Source of the DNA: Nitrospirota bacterium
GTDB lineage: Bacteria; Nitrospirota; UBA9217
Assembly (NCBI GenBank): GCA_035516965.1
Contig: DATIZR010000091.1
Coordinates: forward strand, 1 to 64,000
DNA length: 64,000 nt
Direction: 5' to 3'
Shown here: in pieces, positions 53,275 through 62,084 of the stretch
Layout: each line of letters begins with the position of its first letter
Position numbering within the stretch: the first letter of the stretch is position 1
The notes under the pieces: generated by a model
Told to the model about the DNA's origin: nothing
Databases searched by the model: none
Seen by the model: the letters and a program-made list of their open reading frames with translations, nothing else
Made by a program: the position numbers and the translations under genes

Positions 53275-54309
53275 TTACAGCCTGCCGATCCTCAATACCT
53301 TCGCTCCCCGGATCTTGCGCTCTTTCAATTCCAGCAGCGCCTGGTTCGCATTCTCGAGCCGGTACTCCTGCACCTCGGGCCTGATCGGTATCTCGGCGGC
53401 CAGCTTCAGGAACTCCTCCACATCGCGGCGCGTGATGTTCGCAACGCTCCTGATCTCCTTCTCCATCCAGAGGTCGCGGGAATAATCGAGCCCGAGCAGC
53501 GCCTTCTTGTCCCCTTCTTCCTTCCGGATCGCGTTGATCACGAGACTGCCGCCCGGTTCGAGGTTCTTCAATGCCTCGACGACCGGGCCCCAGGCCGGCG
53601 TCGTGTCGATGACCGCATGCAGTTTTTCAGGCGATGACTCTTCCGCGCCTCCCGCCCACACTGCGCCCAGTTCCTGTGCGAACTTCTGTTCAGCCTCGGT
53701 CCTCGAGAAAACAAAGACCTTTGCGTTCGGATACCGGTATCGAACCATCTTGAGCACGAGATGTGCCGATGCGCCGAAGCCGGTGAGCCCGAGGTTATCA
53801 CCATCCTTCAGGTTCGTCAACCGGAGAGAGCGGTACCCGATCGCGCCCGCGCACAAGAGCGGCGCCGCCTCGCTGTCTGTGAATACTTCCGGGATCCGGT
53901 AGGCATATGCCTCGGGTACGGTCGTGTATTCCGCGTACCCGCCGTCTGCGTCCCTGCCTGTGGCCTTGAAATCGGGGCAGAGATTCTCAAGACCTTGGCG
54001 ACAGAACCTGCACACACCGCAGGAAGAATTGATCCAGGCAATGCCCACCCGGTCTCCCGCTTTGAACCGCCCGCCCGTGTCCTCGCTTTGCTGCACCCTG
54101 CCAACGACCTGATGGCCAAGGATGATCGGGAATTTCGACGGCGGCGTCCTGCCCTCGATCTCGTCGAGCTCGGTATGGCACACGCCGCAGGTCGAAACCC
54201 TGATGAGGATCTCATGGCGACGGGGGACAGGTACGGGAAAGTCGACCAGTTCGAGGGGAGCTTTATTGTCGGTGAGGCTGGCGATGCTTTTTAATACCAT
54301 TGCTTTCAC
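53275..54309 (-). CDS. Zinc-dependent alcohol dehydrogenase
   Basis: 344 aa. Catalytic zinc region STCGVCHTELDEIEGRTPPSKFPIILGHQVVG, structural zinc CGVCRFCRQGLENLCP, and NAD fold GLTGFGASAHLVLKMVRYRYP. The group with GFGASAHL and SRTEAEQKFAQELGA is close to the AdhA-type enzymes that oxidise alcohols or reduce aldehydes. GTG start at 54309 with GAGGTG upstream, or ATG at 54300. Confidence 0.92.
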   Translation of the reverse strand: MKAMVLKSIASLTDNKAPLELVDFPVPVPRRHEILIRVSTCGVCHTELDEIEGRTPPSKFPIILGHQVVGRVQQSEDTGGRFKAGDRVGIAWINSSCGVCRFCRQGLENLCPDFKATGRDADGGYAEYTTVPEAYAYRIPEVFTDSEAAPLLCAGAIGYRSLRLTNLKDGDNLGLTGFGASAHLVLKMVRYRYPNAKVFVFSRTEAEQKFAQELGAVWAGGAEESSPEKLHAVIDTTPAWGPVVEALKNLEPGGSLVINAIRKEEGDKKALLGLDYSRDLWMEKEIRSVANITRRDVEEFLKLAAEIPIRPEVQEYRLENANQALLELKERKIRGAKVLRIGRL

Positions 54310-54648
54310 AAAACACCTCGCAGGGAACTGCGGAATGGATGCCTATGATTATTTTACCCTAAAAAAATCGAGATGACTTCCCGCTTCTTTCACGGTCCGG
54401 CTCTGCGCTCAGAGGGCACAGATCATCGTGATGGTGCGGACGTCGGCTGCTCGCCAGCATGTTTTGCCGCGGCAATCCACTTCACCCCGGAAGAGCCGTT
54501 CTCTTGTCTCAAGCAGCATATCCGTACGCTTTGGTTGCGCCTGTCTGCAGCTTGTGCTAACCTCAAAAGAGGATGAGTGCTGGTTCTTTATATTGTTGTC
54601 ATGCCAAAGGCTGACGTTGACGACGCCGTTTGATCCAGGAGACGCAGC
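54310..54648. other. Divergent intergenic region
   Basis: About 340 bp between divergent alcohol dehydrogenase and the DUF748 gene. It should contain both promoters; none could be assigned with confidence. No gene seen. Confidence 0.4.
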
Positions 54649-57600
54649 ATGCACTTTGCGAAGCCTGACGGATACCTCATGGGCATCACGAATCTCACGA
54701 AAATCCGCAGGGTAAGGATTTTCGGCACCATACTGCTCGTTTTTTTCCTTCTTTACTCGATCACAGGCTTTTTTATCCTGCCTTATTACATCAAAGGGAT
54801 GGCGACGGAGCAGCTGAGCAGGCAGCTCGGCCGCAGTGTTGTGATAAATTCGGTCCGCTTCAATCCCTATTCGCTTGCGGTTACCATCTCGGGCTTTGAG
54901 ATCAAGGAAGCCGATGGCCGCGCGACGTTCGTGTCGTTCCGCAGGCTCTATGTCAACCTCCAGGCAGTATCAGTCTTCAAGGGCGGGCCGGTCGTCAGGG
55001 AAATAAAGCTCGAGAAGCCCCATGTCCACCTCGTCCGAACGGACGCCAATACCTACAACTTTTCCGCTGTCCTGGACAGGTTCCTGGAAAAACGTGAGGT
55101 CCGTGTTCAGGAGAGGGCCGGGAAGCCGGTTCTCTTTTCATTCAGCAATATTCAGATAATCGATGGCGATATCGAGTTCGATGACCGTCCCGTGTCAAAA
55201 AGACACGAAATCACGCAGATCAATCTCACGATTCCCTTCATCTCCGATCTTCCCTCCTATGTCGATTCATTCGTCCAACCATCGCTGGACGCGACGATAA
55301 ACGGCACGCCGGTGCACGTCAGAGGCGCCACGCAGGTCTTTTCCGACTCCCATGAGACCTCTCTGGACATTTCGCTCAAGGATATCGATATCCCCACTTA
55401 TGCAGCCTATGTCCCCATGAAGCTCAACGTGAAGGTGGCATCCGGCAGGCTTGATATGGCCATGAAGGTTACCTACCGCCAGTTTACCAATCGTCAGCCG
55501 ATGCTCGCCATAACAGGCGAGTCAAGGATCAGGGACTTTCGGATCAGCACTACGAAGGCACAGGAGGACATTCTCAAGGTCTCCCGTTTGAGCATAAGGG
55601 ACATCTCGATGGACATGGAAACCAGGAAGATCGAGATAAGCGCCATCGCCACCGAGAGGGGCTGGATAGCGATCTCGCGTTCCCCGGACGGACGGATGAG
55701 TTATGAATCGTTCATAGCTGCTCCACCTGCGGCATCGCCACCAGCGCGCACGTCTTCGTCGTCGGATCGCACCGGCCGCGTGACGCCGGCAGAAGCTCCC
55801 TGGATCATATCGCTCAAATCCATCGTCGTCGATGCCTATACCGTACAAGCGACGGACCGCAGCCTCGCCAAGCCGTTTAGCGTCACCCTGGACGAGATCA
55901 GCTGCAAGGCACAAAATATCTCCACGGAAAAAGATGCAAAAGGAACGATCGCGCTCTCTTTGCGCATTGACCGTACGGGTTCTGGCGTGGTCGACGGCAC
56001 CTTCACGTTGAGCCCTCTGGCAACCGACCTCGCGGTGCGCCTCAGCAGGGTCCGGCTCAAACTGATGCAGCCCTTTCTGGCGGGGCATGCGCAGGTATTG
56101 CTTGCAGCCGGAACCTTGAACGCGAAGGGCGCTCTCAAAGCACGGGAGACCGGCAAGGAAGGGCTGAACGCCGTGATGAGGGGAAGGCTCTGGATCGATA
56201 AACTCTCGCTCCTCGACAGCGTTGACGCCGAAGATCTGCTGAAGTGGGACTCGCTTTCCCTGGAAGGGATCGAGGCGCGGTACGCACCTTTGTCCCTGCA
56301 TATCCGGGAGATCGTGCTTTCAAAGTTCTACTCGCGCATCATCATCAATGCGGACAGGACGGTAAACCTGCTGGAGGCCTTCAGCGCCGCGGAGCCCGCA
56401 GGAGAAACAGCGCCCCCGCTCCAGGAGCCTTCGCTCACAAAGGTCACAACGTCCGCAACACAACAGGAACAGGAACAGGAACAGGAACAGGAACAGGAAC
56501 AGGAACAGGAACAGGAACAGGAACCGGCGCAGCAGCGTACGATCGGGATCGACAAGATCAGCCTGCAGGGCGGAACGATCAACTTTACCGACAACAGCAT
56601 GAAGATGCGGTTCAGCTCCAACCTGTTTGACATCAAAGGACGCATTTCCGGACTCTCTTCAGATGAGAACACGCTTGGTGAAGTCGAGCTCTCGGGCGCC
56701 TACGACCGGTATGCACCCCTTCAGATCACGGGTAAGATCAACCCGCTCCGCAACGATCTGTATGTGGCGCTTACGGTCGATTTCAGGGACATGGACCTTA
56801 CGTCGATCAGCCCTTACGCGGGCCGCTATGCCGGATATGCGGTTGAAAAGGGAAAGCTCTCCTTTCAGCTTCACTATCTGATCCAAAAGAACAAGCTTGA
56901 TGCCCAGCACAACGTCCTTATCGACCAGTTCACCTTCGGAGACCCTGTCGAGAGCCCCGACGCGACAAAGCTGCCGGTGAGGCTCGCGGTGGCCCTCCTG
57001 AAGGACCGAAACGGCGAGATTCACCTCGACCTCCCGGTGTCGGGAGAATTGAACGACCCTCAGTTCAGGGTGGGCCGCGTCGTGCTCAAGATCATTGTGA
57101 ACCTTCTCGAAAAGGCCGCCACCTCCCCCTTTGCCCTGCTGGGAGCCGTTTTCGGCGGCGGAGAGCAGATCGGTTATGCCGAGTTCGACTATGGGTCGGC
57201 AGCCCTGACGGACGCCGTAAAGAAGAAGCTCGATATCCTTGAAAAAGCGCTGAGCGAGCGGCCATCGCTCAGGATGGACATCATCGGCCACGCGGACCCC
57301 GAGCAGGACAGGGAGGGGCTGAAACAAAGCCGCATGCAGCAAAAGATCCGGGCCCAAAAGATCCGGGAACTTGCCGGAAAGAAAGATGAGACATCATCTC
57401 TTGAGTCGGTGACCGTTTCGCCCCAGGAATATCCCCTGCTCCTGAAGCGTGCCTACAAAGAAGAAAAATTCCCCAAGCCGACTAATTTCCTTGGAATCGC
57501 CAAGGACGTACCGGTGCCCGAAATGGAGAAGCTTATGCTCGACAACATGAAGGTGACCGATGAGGACCTGAAGGCGCTTGCTGACGAGCGGGTGCGTGCG

Positions 57601-57729
57601 GTAAGGGACTATCTCTTGCAGTCGAAACGTATCGATCCGGAGCGCATTTTCATTGTTGAGACCAAGACCCTCGAGGGCGAGAAGAAAGAGGGAATCAAAA
57701 ACAGCCGTACCGACTTTCAATTGAAATGA
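54649..57729 (+). CDS. Large DUF748/AsmA-like envelope protein with OmpA-like C-terminus
   Basis: 1026 aa. One N-terminal membrane helix (ILLVFFLLYSITGFFILPYYI), then long AsmA/DUF748 repeats (ATEQLSRQLGRSVVINSVRFNPYSLAVTISGFEIKE; TFGDPVESPDATKLPVRLAVALLKDRNGEIHLDLPVSGELNDPQF), and a C-terminal OmpA-like part (YGSAALTDAVKKKLDILEKALSERPSLRMDIIGHADPEQD ... ADERVRAVRDYL). Large AsmA-like proteins are thought to bridge the envelope and move phospholipids. Codons ~606-625 are ten tandem Gln-Glu pairs from a hexanucleotide repeat. AGGAG precedes the ATG. Confidence 0.9.
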   Translation: MHFAKPDGYLMGITNLTKIRRVRIFGTILLVFFLLYSITGFFILPYYIKGMATEQLSRQLGRSVVINSVRFNPYSLAVTISGFEIKEADGRATFVSFRRLYVNLQAVSVFKGGPVVREIKLEKPHVHLVRTDANTYNFSAVLDRFLEKREVRVQERAGKPVLFSFSNIQIIDGDIEFDDRPVSKRHEITQINLTIPFISDLPSYVDSFVQPSLDATINGTPVHVRGATQVFSDSHETSLDISLKDIDIPTYAAYVPMKLNVKVASGRLDMAMKVTYRQFTNRQPMLAITGESRIRDFRISTTKAQEDILKVSRLSIRDISMDMETRKIEISAIATERGWIAISRSPDGRMSYESFIAAPPAASPPARTSSSSDRTGRVTPAEAPWIISLKSIVVDAYTVQATDRSLAKPFSVTLDEISCKAQNISTEKDAKGTIALSLRIDRTGSGVVDGTFTLSPLATDLAVRLSRVRLKLMQPFLAGHAQVLLAAGTLNAKGALKARETGKEGLNAVMRGRLWIDKLSLLDSVDAEDLLKWDSLSLEGIEARYAPLSLHIREIVLSKFYSRIIINADRTVNLLEAFSAAEPAGETAPPLQEPSLTKVTTSATQQEQEQEQEQEQEQEQEQEQEPAQQRTIGIDKISLQGGTINFTDNSMKMRFSSNLFDIKGRISGLSSDENTLGEVELSGAYDRYAPLQITGKINPLRNDLYVALTVDFRDMDLTSISPYAGRYAGYAVEKGKLSFQLHYLIQKNKLDAQHNVLIDQFTFGDPVESPDATKLPVRLAVALLKDRNGEIHLDLPVSGELNDPQFRVGRVVLKIIVNLLEKAATSPFALLGAVFGGGEQIGYAEFDYGSAALTDAVKKKLDILEKALSERPSLRMDIIGHADPEQDREGLKQSRMQQKIRAQKIRELAGKKDETSSLESVTVSPQEYPLLLKRAYKEEKFPKPTNFLGIAKDVPVPEMEKLMLDNMKVTDEDLKALADERVRAVRDYLLQSKRIDPERIFIVETKTLEGEKKEGIKNSRTDFQLK
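56464..56523 (+). repeat. Ten-copy CAGGAA hexanucleotide repeat
   Basis: Perfect tandem CAGGAA x10 coding for (Gln-Glu)10 in the linker of the DUF748 protein. Copy-number change would lengthen or shorten the linker without frameshift. Confidence 0.95.
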
Positions 57730-57983
57730 TGGTTGAAGAGTATACTAGGGCGGGTGCAGACTACCTCGTGATTATGTCTTGGGGGGATAATATCCATCAG
57801 AATTGACCGAAAAGTCCTCAAGTATGAAAAATGGGATTTTGAGTGAATCACAACACGTCGTTAATTAAACGCACTCGCTTTGCTCACGATAAATCATGTG
57901 ACGCCTGAAATCGAATTTTTGGTATAACGCCGAAAACTACTCAATCATTTGTTAGATTAATGAAACCATTATGGTGAAGAAGA
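57730..57983. other. Left boundary of the cassette array
   Basis: AT-richer than the flanks. A core-site-like GTTAGAT lies at 57951-57957, 27 bp before the first cassette gene; its opposite arm is not clear. No integron integrase gene is seen. Confidence 0.4.
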
Positions 57984-58964
57984 ATGACCGATGACAAAGA
58001 ACTGTCGATAAACTTCTTTAAGTCGAAAGATATAGAAGCACGCCACTTCCCAAAGCAAATAGAAGGCAAGAAAGCCGATTTTGAATTATATTTACAGAAT
58101 CGACTCTTCGGATACTGCGCGTTAAAGTCAATTGTTGATTACGATCTTTCTGGTGAGCGACCGGATCCAACATATAACAAAATACAAAGTAAAATTCATG
58201 AAGCCGCAAAACAGCTTAAAACTGTCAACGCTGCGCACTCCATTCCGAATATTATTTTTTTTATAAATCATTCACAAAAGGTTGGCTGGCAAGACTTGTG
58301 GTATGTTTTATCAGGCCAAGCAACACCACCAAATCACCCTGGTGAACCAATCGACATGCGTTATCTAAATAGACTCATGGGGAAAGGCGATCTTGCGGTA
58401 ATTGACTATTTCATTTGGGCAGATATGTCGGGGAGTAATATTTCTTTTTGTATAAACCGGTCATCTCCTTTCACTGTTGACTTAAAGAAAACAATAAGCT
58501 CGAAAGCATACGAGAGAAAGAATAAAGAATATAGAGGATATCTAACGAGGTCGTTCCACGCCGACCGCTTCGCGGCGTGTGAACTCCGCGTTGAGGCATA
58601 CAAACCGAGGGGACGACCATTTCCCTGCATTTTTAAAGGAGAATTCAATATGCGTTGGAATCACCATGTCTCTTACTTTTTTGGCGGAGCCTTTCTCATA
58701 AATGCGATCCCACATTTTGTAAGCGGCGTTACAGGGCACCCTTTCCAGAGCCCCTTTGCTTCTCCACCAGGGCAAGGGCTCTCTTCCGTCATGGTGAATG
58801 TACTATGGGGCGCGCTCAACCTTACTATCGGCTACTTGCTCATATGCCGCGTAGGACAATTTGAGTTGCGCCGGACAAGGCATGTTCTTATTGCGGGATT
58901 TGGGGGCCTGCTCATGGCCGTGATGCTTGCACATGCATTTGGTCGCTTCTACGGGGGGCTCTGA
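57984..58964 (+). CDS. Cassette ORF: unknown N-terminal protein read through an attC-like site into a membrane protein
   Basis: 326 codons without a stop. Codons 1-185 (MTDDKELSINFFKSKD ... KKADFELYLQNRLFGYCALKSIVDYD) look like an independent AT-rich gene, possibly a diverged nuclease-like fold, not identified. Codons ~186-205 run through the attC-like site at 58540-58597. An internal ATG at 58650 (codon 223), with AAAGGAG upstream, begins a 104-aa protein with three hydrophobic segments (MRWNHHVSYFFGGAFLINAIP ...). Most likely two cassette genes whose frames happen to be joined through the attC; the first would normally end at the TAA in the site, but there the TAA is out of frame. Confidence 0.65.
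   Translation: MTDDKELSINFFKSKDIEARHFPKQIEGKKADFELYLQNRLFGYCALKSIVDYDLSGERPDPTYNKIQSKIHEAAKQLKTVNAAHSIPNIIFFINHSQKVGWQDLWYVLSGQATPPNHPGEPIDMRYLNRLMGKGDLAVIDYFIWADMSGSNISFCINRSSPFTVDLKKTISSKAYERKNKEYRGYLTRSFHADRFAACELRVEAYKPRGRPFPCIFKGEFNMRWNHHVSYFFGGAFLINAIPHFVSGVTGHPFQSPFASPPGQGLSSVMVNVLWGALNLTIGYLLICRVGQFELRRTRHVLIAGFGGLLMAVMLAHAFGRFYGGL
58540..58597 (+). repeat. attC-like site 1
   Basis: Starts with inverse core ATCTAAC (RYYYAAC) and ends CGTTGAGGC (near GTTRRRY). The centre CGACCGCTTCGCGGCG and the GTTCCACGCCGA arm resemble the aadA-type attC layout. Length 58 bp, normal for attC. Confidence 0.7.
58650..58964 (+). CDS. Cassette-encoded small membrane protein
   Basis: 104 aa, in frame inside the longer reading frame above but with its own ribosome site (AAAGGAG, eight bases upstream). 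Three to four hydrophobic helices (YFFGGAFLINAIPHFVSGV, VMVNVLWGALNLTIGYLLI, VLIAGFGGLLMAVMLAHAF). G+C is higher than in the preceding cassette. No function known. Confidence 0.7.
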   Translation: MRWNHHVSYFFGGAFLINAIPHFVSGVTGHPFQSPFASPPGQGLSSVMVNVLWGALNLTIGYLLICRVGQFELRRTRHVLIAGFGGLLMAVMLAHAFGRFYGGL

Positions 58965-59037
58965 AATATGGAAGGGAACTTTAGGGACGTTGATTCCCAG
59001 CGTGCTTTTTGTTGGCGAATATGTTCTGCATTCTCAG

Positions 59038-59099
59038 AACTAACGTCCCCAAGGCTGTCCCAAAGCGGCGCGTGACCCGCTGGTTAGGCCCTGGAAGCA
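59038..59099 (+). repeat. attC-like site 2
   Basis: Begins ACTAAC and ends with a perfect core GTTAGGC (59093-59099). An inner stem AGCGG/CCGCT is present; the rest of the arms pair poorly. Confidence 0.5.
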
Positions 59100-59115
59100 C
59101 AGGGAGGAGACCACG

Positions 59116-59460
59116 ATGAGCAACGAACAGGTGGCACCTGAGACGAAAGGTGTTGCGGTGAAGTTACTTGCAACGGTTGACCTTGGCCCTGAGATCGAGG
59201 GCATGGCAGGGCGCCAACTTCGAATGCGTATGGTGACCATCGAGCCTGGAGGCGTCTTCGGCCCGATTCACGACCATAAAGACCGGCCAGGCACCGTCTA
59301 CATACTGCAGGGAACGATCACTGACCATCGAAATGGAGTCGCTACGGACTATGGGCCGGGAGTGGGCTGGCCCGAGGATAGGAACACCACACACTGGCTT
59401 GAGAACAGAGGAACGATTCCGGCAGTGGAGATCTCGGTCGATATAGTGAGGCAGGAGTAA
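59116..59460 (+). CDS. Cupin-domain protein (cassette gene)
   Basis: 114 aa. One cupin fold: MVTIEPGGVFGPIHDHKDRPGTVYILQGTITDHR with metal-ligand-like HDH, and NTTHWLENRGTIPAVEISVDI. Possible small-molecule dioxygenase or sensor; unknown. GGAGGAG precedes the ATG, 17 bp after attC-like site 2. Confidence 0.85.
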   Translation: MSNEQVAPETKGVAVKLLATVDLGPEIEGMAGRQLRMRMVTIEPGGVFGPIHDHKDRPGTVYILQGTITDHRNGVATDYGPGVGWPEDRNTTHWLENRGTIPAVEISVDIVRQE

Positions 59461-59499
59461 ACTCCGGCCCGACATCGAACACGGTCGGCCCTCACAGTC

Positions 59500-59554
59500 G
59501 GCTCAACCGGACGCGCTTCAATCGGCATCGCCTCCCTTCGCGCGCCGGTTAGCC
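59500..59554 (+). repeat. attC-like site 3
   Basis: Outer arms GGCTCAACCGG and CCGGTTAGCC pair with one bulged C; inner arms CGCGC/GCGCG. GCTCAAC fits RYYYAAC; GTTAGCC is one base off GTTRRRY. The bulged base in one arm is the hallmark of folded attC sites. Confidence 0.65.
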
Positions 59555-59593
59555 ACAACGTTAATTGCGGATTCGGTATATTGAAAAATATCT

Positions 59594-60325
59594 ATGCAGT
59601 CAAAAAGTATCATATTGTTTATCATGTGCATTATATGCGCCGGATGCTCTACACTAGCAACTCTGGATCGTCGTTCGAGCAAAAATTATCCCTATACTGA
59701 AATGACGAACGAATGCAAAGTTTATGAAGAATATGGCATTAAGCAGCAACCAGTTTACAGTGGATCCAGAAATGCTTTATCAAATATCATTTATCCTTTT
59801 AAATGTTATGGCGAAGCATGTATGGGCGTGATATTTTATCCGGCGATTTTACCTTATTCCTTGATAGATTTACCTTTTAGCTTCGTCGCAGACACCATAG
59901 CCTTGCCATATACCTATAACCTGCAATTCAATGTATGTCCCAGTGTTAATTGGGCCGCATTATCCGAAAAAAGAAATCTTTTAGAAGAGCGTATTTGCTT
60001 TTACTATTCCGATTACTCAAATCCGGAGCATCTCTGGGCATTAGCCAGTAGCGGTTTTAAAGGGAATATGACGAAAGAAGAATTTATTGCGTACCTATAC
60101 AAAAATGACTTCATATACCCGTTTAAGAATGGTAGTTTCGTAACGGAAACGATAATCATCGACAAAAATAAAGCAAGAGTTCTTATATACGATAAATTAA
60201 CGCAATACACTACACTTCCCTGGTACGATTATTGGCGTTATGAGGGCGATACTTGGTACATAGATCAGCCTAACAGAAAGACAGAGTATTCTCTAATGCT
60301 CGAGAAGCAAAAGTTTCAGCGCTAA
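59594..60325 (+). CDS. YceK-like lipoprotein (cassette gene)
   Basis: 243 aa. Lipoprotein signal MQSKSIILFIMCIICAGC, then CSTLATLDRR, VYSGSRNA, IYPAILPYSLIDLPFSFVADTIALPYTY, the YceK/YidQ lipoprotein pattern; the C-terminal 120 residues are additional (FYYSDYSNPEHLWALASSGFKGNMTKEEFIAYLY). Strongly AT-rich codon use against its neighbours indicates transfer. Confidence 0.8.
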   Translation: MQSKSIILFIMCIICAGCSTLATLDRRSSKNYPYTEMTNECKVYEEYGIKQQPVYSGSRNALSNIIYPFKCYGEACMGVIFYPAILPYSLIDLPFSFVADTIALPYTYNLQFNVCPSVNWAALSEKRNLLEERICFYYSDYSNPEHLWALASSGFKGNMTKEEFIAYLYKNDFIYPFKNGSFVTETIIIDKNKARVLIYDKLTQYTTLPWYDYWRYEGDTWYIDQPNRKTEYSLMLEKQKFQR

Positions 60326-60365
60326 TATTATGCTGGCTTTGAGATATGAGTTGCACGGCCTTCTG

Positions 60366-60393
60366 AATTAACCTGTCGTTCCACGCCGACCGC
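60366..60393 (+). repeat. Partial attC-like site 4
   Basis: AATTAAC followed by a 19-bp stretch GTCGTTCCACGCCGACCGC identical to that in site 1 (58549-58567). The right half with the core GTTRRRY is not found, so the site is truncated or rearranged. Confidence 0.55.
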
Positions 60394-60634
60394 AACCGTA
60401 TAACGTCTGGACCATTGAACGGTATGACGACAAGCCGATAGGGGCGGTCATGAATGCGTGCTCGGACATCGAACCATGGGGCTGGTCGATTATTGCCCGG
60501 AAGTGGGATCCCACAAAATGCGGCAGACCAGCAGCGAATACAAACAACATCATGACCATTAAACGATTGAACTGACGTCTCGGGGCGCTCTCTAGCCGCG
60601 CCTCCCGCACCACCTTGCATTCGAGATCATCCAT
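60368..60634 (-). CDS. Possible reverse-oriented cassette ORF (weak)
   Basis: 88 aa with one hydrophobic helix (LMVMMLFVFAAGLPHFVGSHF). Its stop lies inside the truncated attC-like site 4. No ribosome site is seen, so it may be spurious. Confidence 0.3.
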   Translation of the reverse strand: MDDLECKVVREARLESAPRRQFNRLMVMMLFVFAAGLPHFVGSHFRAIIDQPHGSMSEHAFMTAPIGLSSYRSMVQTLYGCGRRGTTG

Positions 60635-60654
60635 TACGGAACAAAGGGAAATAC

Positions 60655-61026
60655 ATGAATGACATGCTTTCCTACTGTGGCTTGACCTGCAATACCTGTC
60701 CGATCCATTTGGCAACAGGGCAGGAGAACCCGGAAGAAAGAACGAGAATGAGGGCCGAGATCGTGAGACAGTGCGAAGAGCACTACGGAATACGATACAG
60801 GCTGGATGAGATAACCGACTGCGACGGTTGCCGGACAGAAGGCGGGAGACTGTTCTCAGCAAGCAAGAACTGCCTTATTCGGAAATGCGCGAAGGAGAAG
60901 GGGCTTGAGAATTGTGTATATTGCCCTGAGTATGCCTGCGAGAAGCTTCAGACATTTTTTATGAAGGATCCAGATGCGAAGACACGTTTGGATGAGATGC
61001 GTCTTACCCGCCAGCGCCGACTCTAA
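60655..61026 (+). CDS. DUF3795 cysteine-rich protein
   Basis: 123 aa. LSYCGLTCNTCPIHLAT, DCDGCRTEGGRLFSASKNCLIRKCAKEKGLENCVYCPEYACEKLQ: about eleven cysteines in CxxC-type pairs as in DUF3795, probably metal or Fe-S binding. AAAGGG upstream. May be the last cassette or the first chromosomal gene after the array. Confidence 0.85.
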   Translation: MNDMLSYCGLTCNTCPIHLATGQENPEERTRMRAEIVRQCEEHYGIRYRLDEITDCDGCRTEGGRLFSASKNCLIRKCAKEKGLENCVYCPEYACEKLQTFFMKDPDAKTRLDEMRLTRQRRL

Positions 61027-61136
61027 ACGCCCGCCTTGGTCATAAGCTCACCCTTTCACGTCCCCCCCCTTCCCGACCGTTCCCCATTCAATACTGTAAT
61101 TGGACTTGAGGCGAAAAGATAATAAAGGACGCGGAA

Positions 61137-61943
61137 CTACTTCACGAGTTCCCCGTACTCGCCCGGTTTCCGCTGCCGGAGGAAGCCCCAGGTCTCAGTT
61201 GCTTCTTCGCGCTCTTTGGGATCGACGTCAGCAAGCACGATGGCCTCCTTGCCGCCGGCCAGTTCGGAAACCAGTTCGCCCCAGGGACCGGCGCAGAAGC
61301 TCCGGCCGTAGAACGACAGGTCGCCTTCCTTGCCGACGCGGTTCACGCGGAAGATGAAGAGATTGTTCGCGAAGGCGTTCGCGGAGATCGCCGTTTCCCA
61401 GTGGCGGTGATTGTTGAGCGCCGCGGCGGTCGGGGCGAAGATGATCTCCGCGCCCTTGAGCGCCAGGACGCGGGAGCCTTCGGGGAAGAGGTTGTCCCAG
61501 CAGATCTGGATGCCGATCCTGCCCTTCGATGTCTCGAAAACCGGGAGCCCGCTGTCGCCGGGGGAAAAGTAGAAGCGTTCGCGATAGAGCGGGATGTCGG
61601 GAACGTGGATCTTCCGGTAAACGCCGAGGAGTCTGCCGGAATCGTACACCGCTGCGCTGTTGAAGTATGTCCCGTTCTGCGATTCGAAGAACGGGACGAC
61701 AAGGACCGTCTTCGTGCGCTCCGAGGCCTGTTGGAACCGGCCGAGGGTGCCGCCGAGGGAACTGAGCGCCAGCGAAAAGGCCGCCTTGTTCTCCTCCCTC
61801 GGGAACCACGGGTTCAGGAAGAGCTCGGGAAAGCAGATGATCCGCGCTTCCTTCTCGGCTGCGATCTCGACCATCTCGATGGCCCGCTGCACGGTGCGGT
61901 CAAGCTCGGGCCCGGCGGCTATTTGTATTCCGGCGACGCGCAT
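61137..61943 (-). CDS. Carbon-nitrogen hydrolase (nitrilase superfamily)
   Basis: 268 aa. Glu-Lys-Cys triad visible: ARIICFPELFLNPW (Glu), YRKIHVPDIP (Lys), GIQICWDNLFPEGSRVLALKGAEIIFAPTAA (Cys). The IHVPD and CWDNLFPE patterns resemble N-carbamoylputrescine amidase-like members, but the substrate is not certain. Confidence 0.92.
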   Translation of the reverse strand: MRVAGIQIAAGPELDRTVQRAIEMVEIAAEKEARIICFPELFLNPWFPREENKAAFSLALSSLGGTLGRFQQASERTKTVLVVPFFESQNGTYFNSAAVYDSGRLLGVYRKIHVPDIPLYRERFYFSPGDSGLPVFETSKGRIGIQICWDNLFPEGSRVLALKGAEIIFAPTAAALNNHRHWETAISANAFANNLFIFRVNRVGKEGDLSFYGRSFCAGPWGELVSELAGGKEAIVLADVDPKEREEATETWGFLRQRKPGEYGELVK

Positions 61944-62084
61944 ATGACTCCAGATCGATCCCCATTCGGGACGCGGGACGAAAGGCTGGAGTAGATTATA
62001 GCGGCTCTTGTGTCTGTTGTAAATCTCAATCTGACGGGATAACGACGACGTTCACCGCTTCCGGCAGGAGGGGAGAGACCGGAC

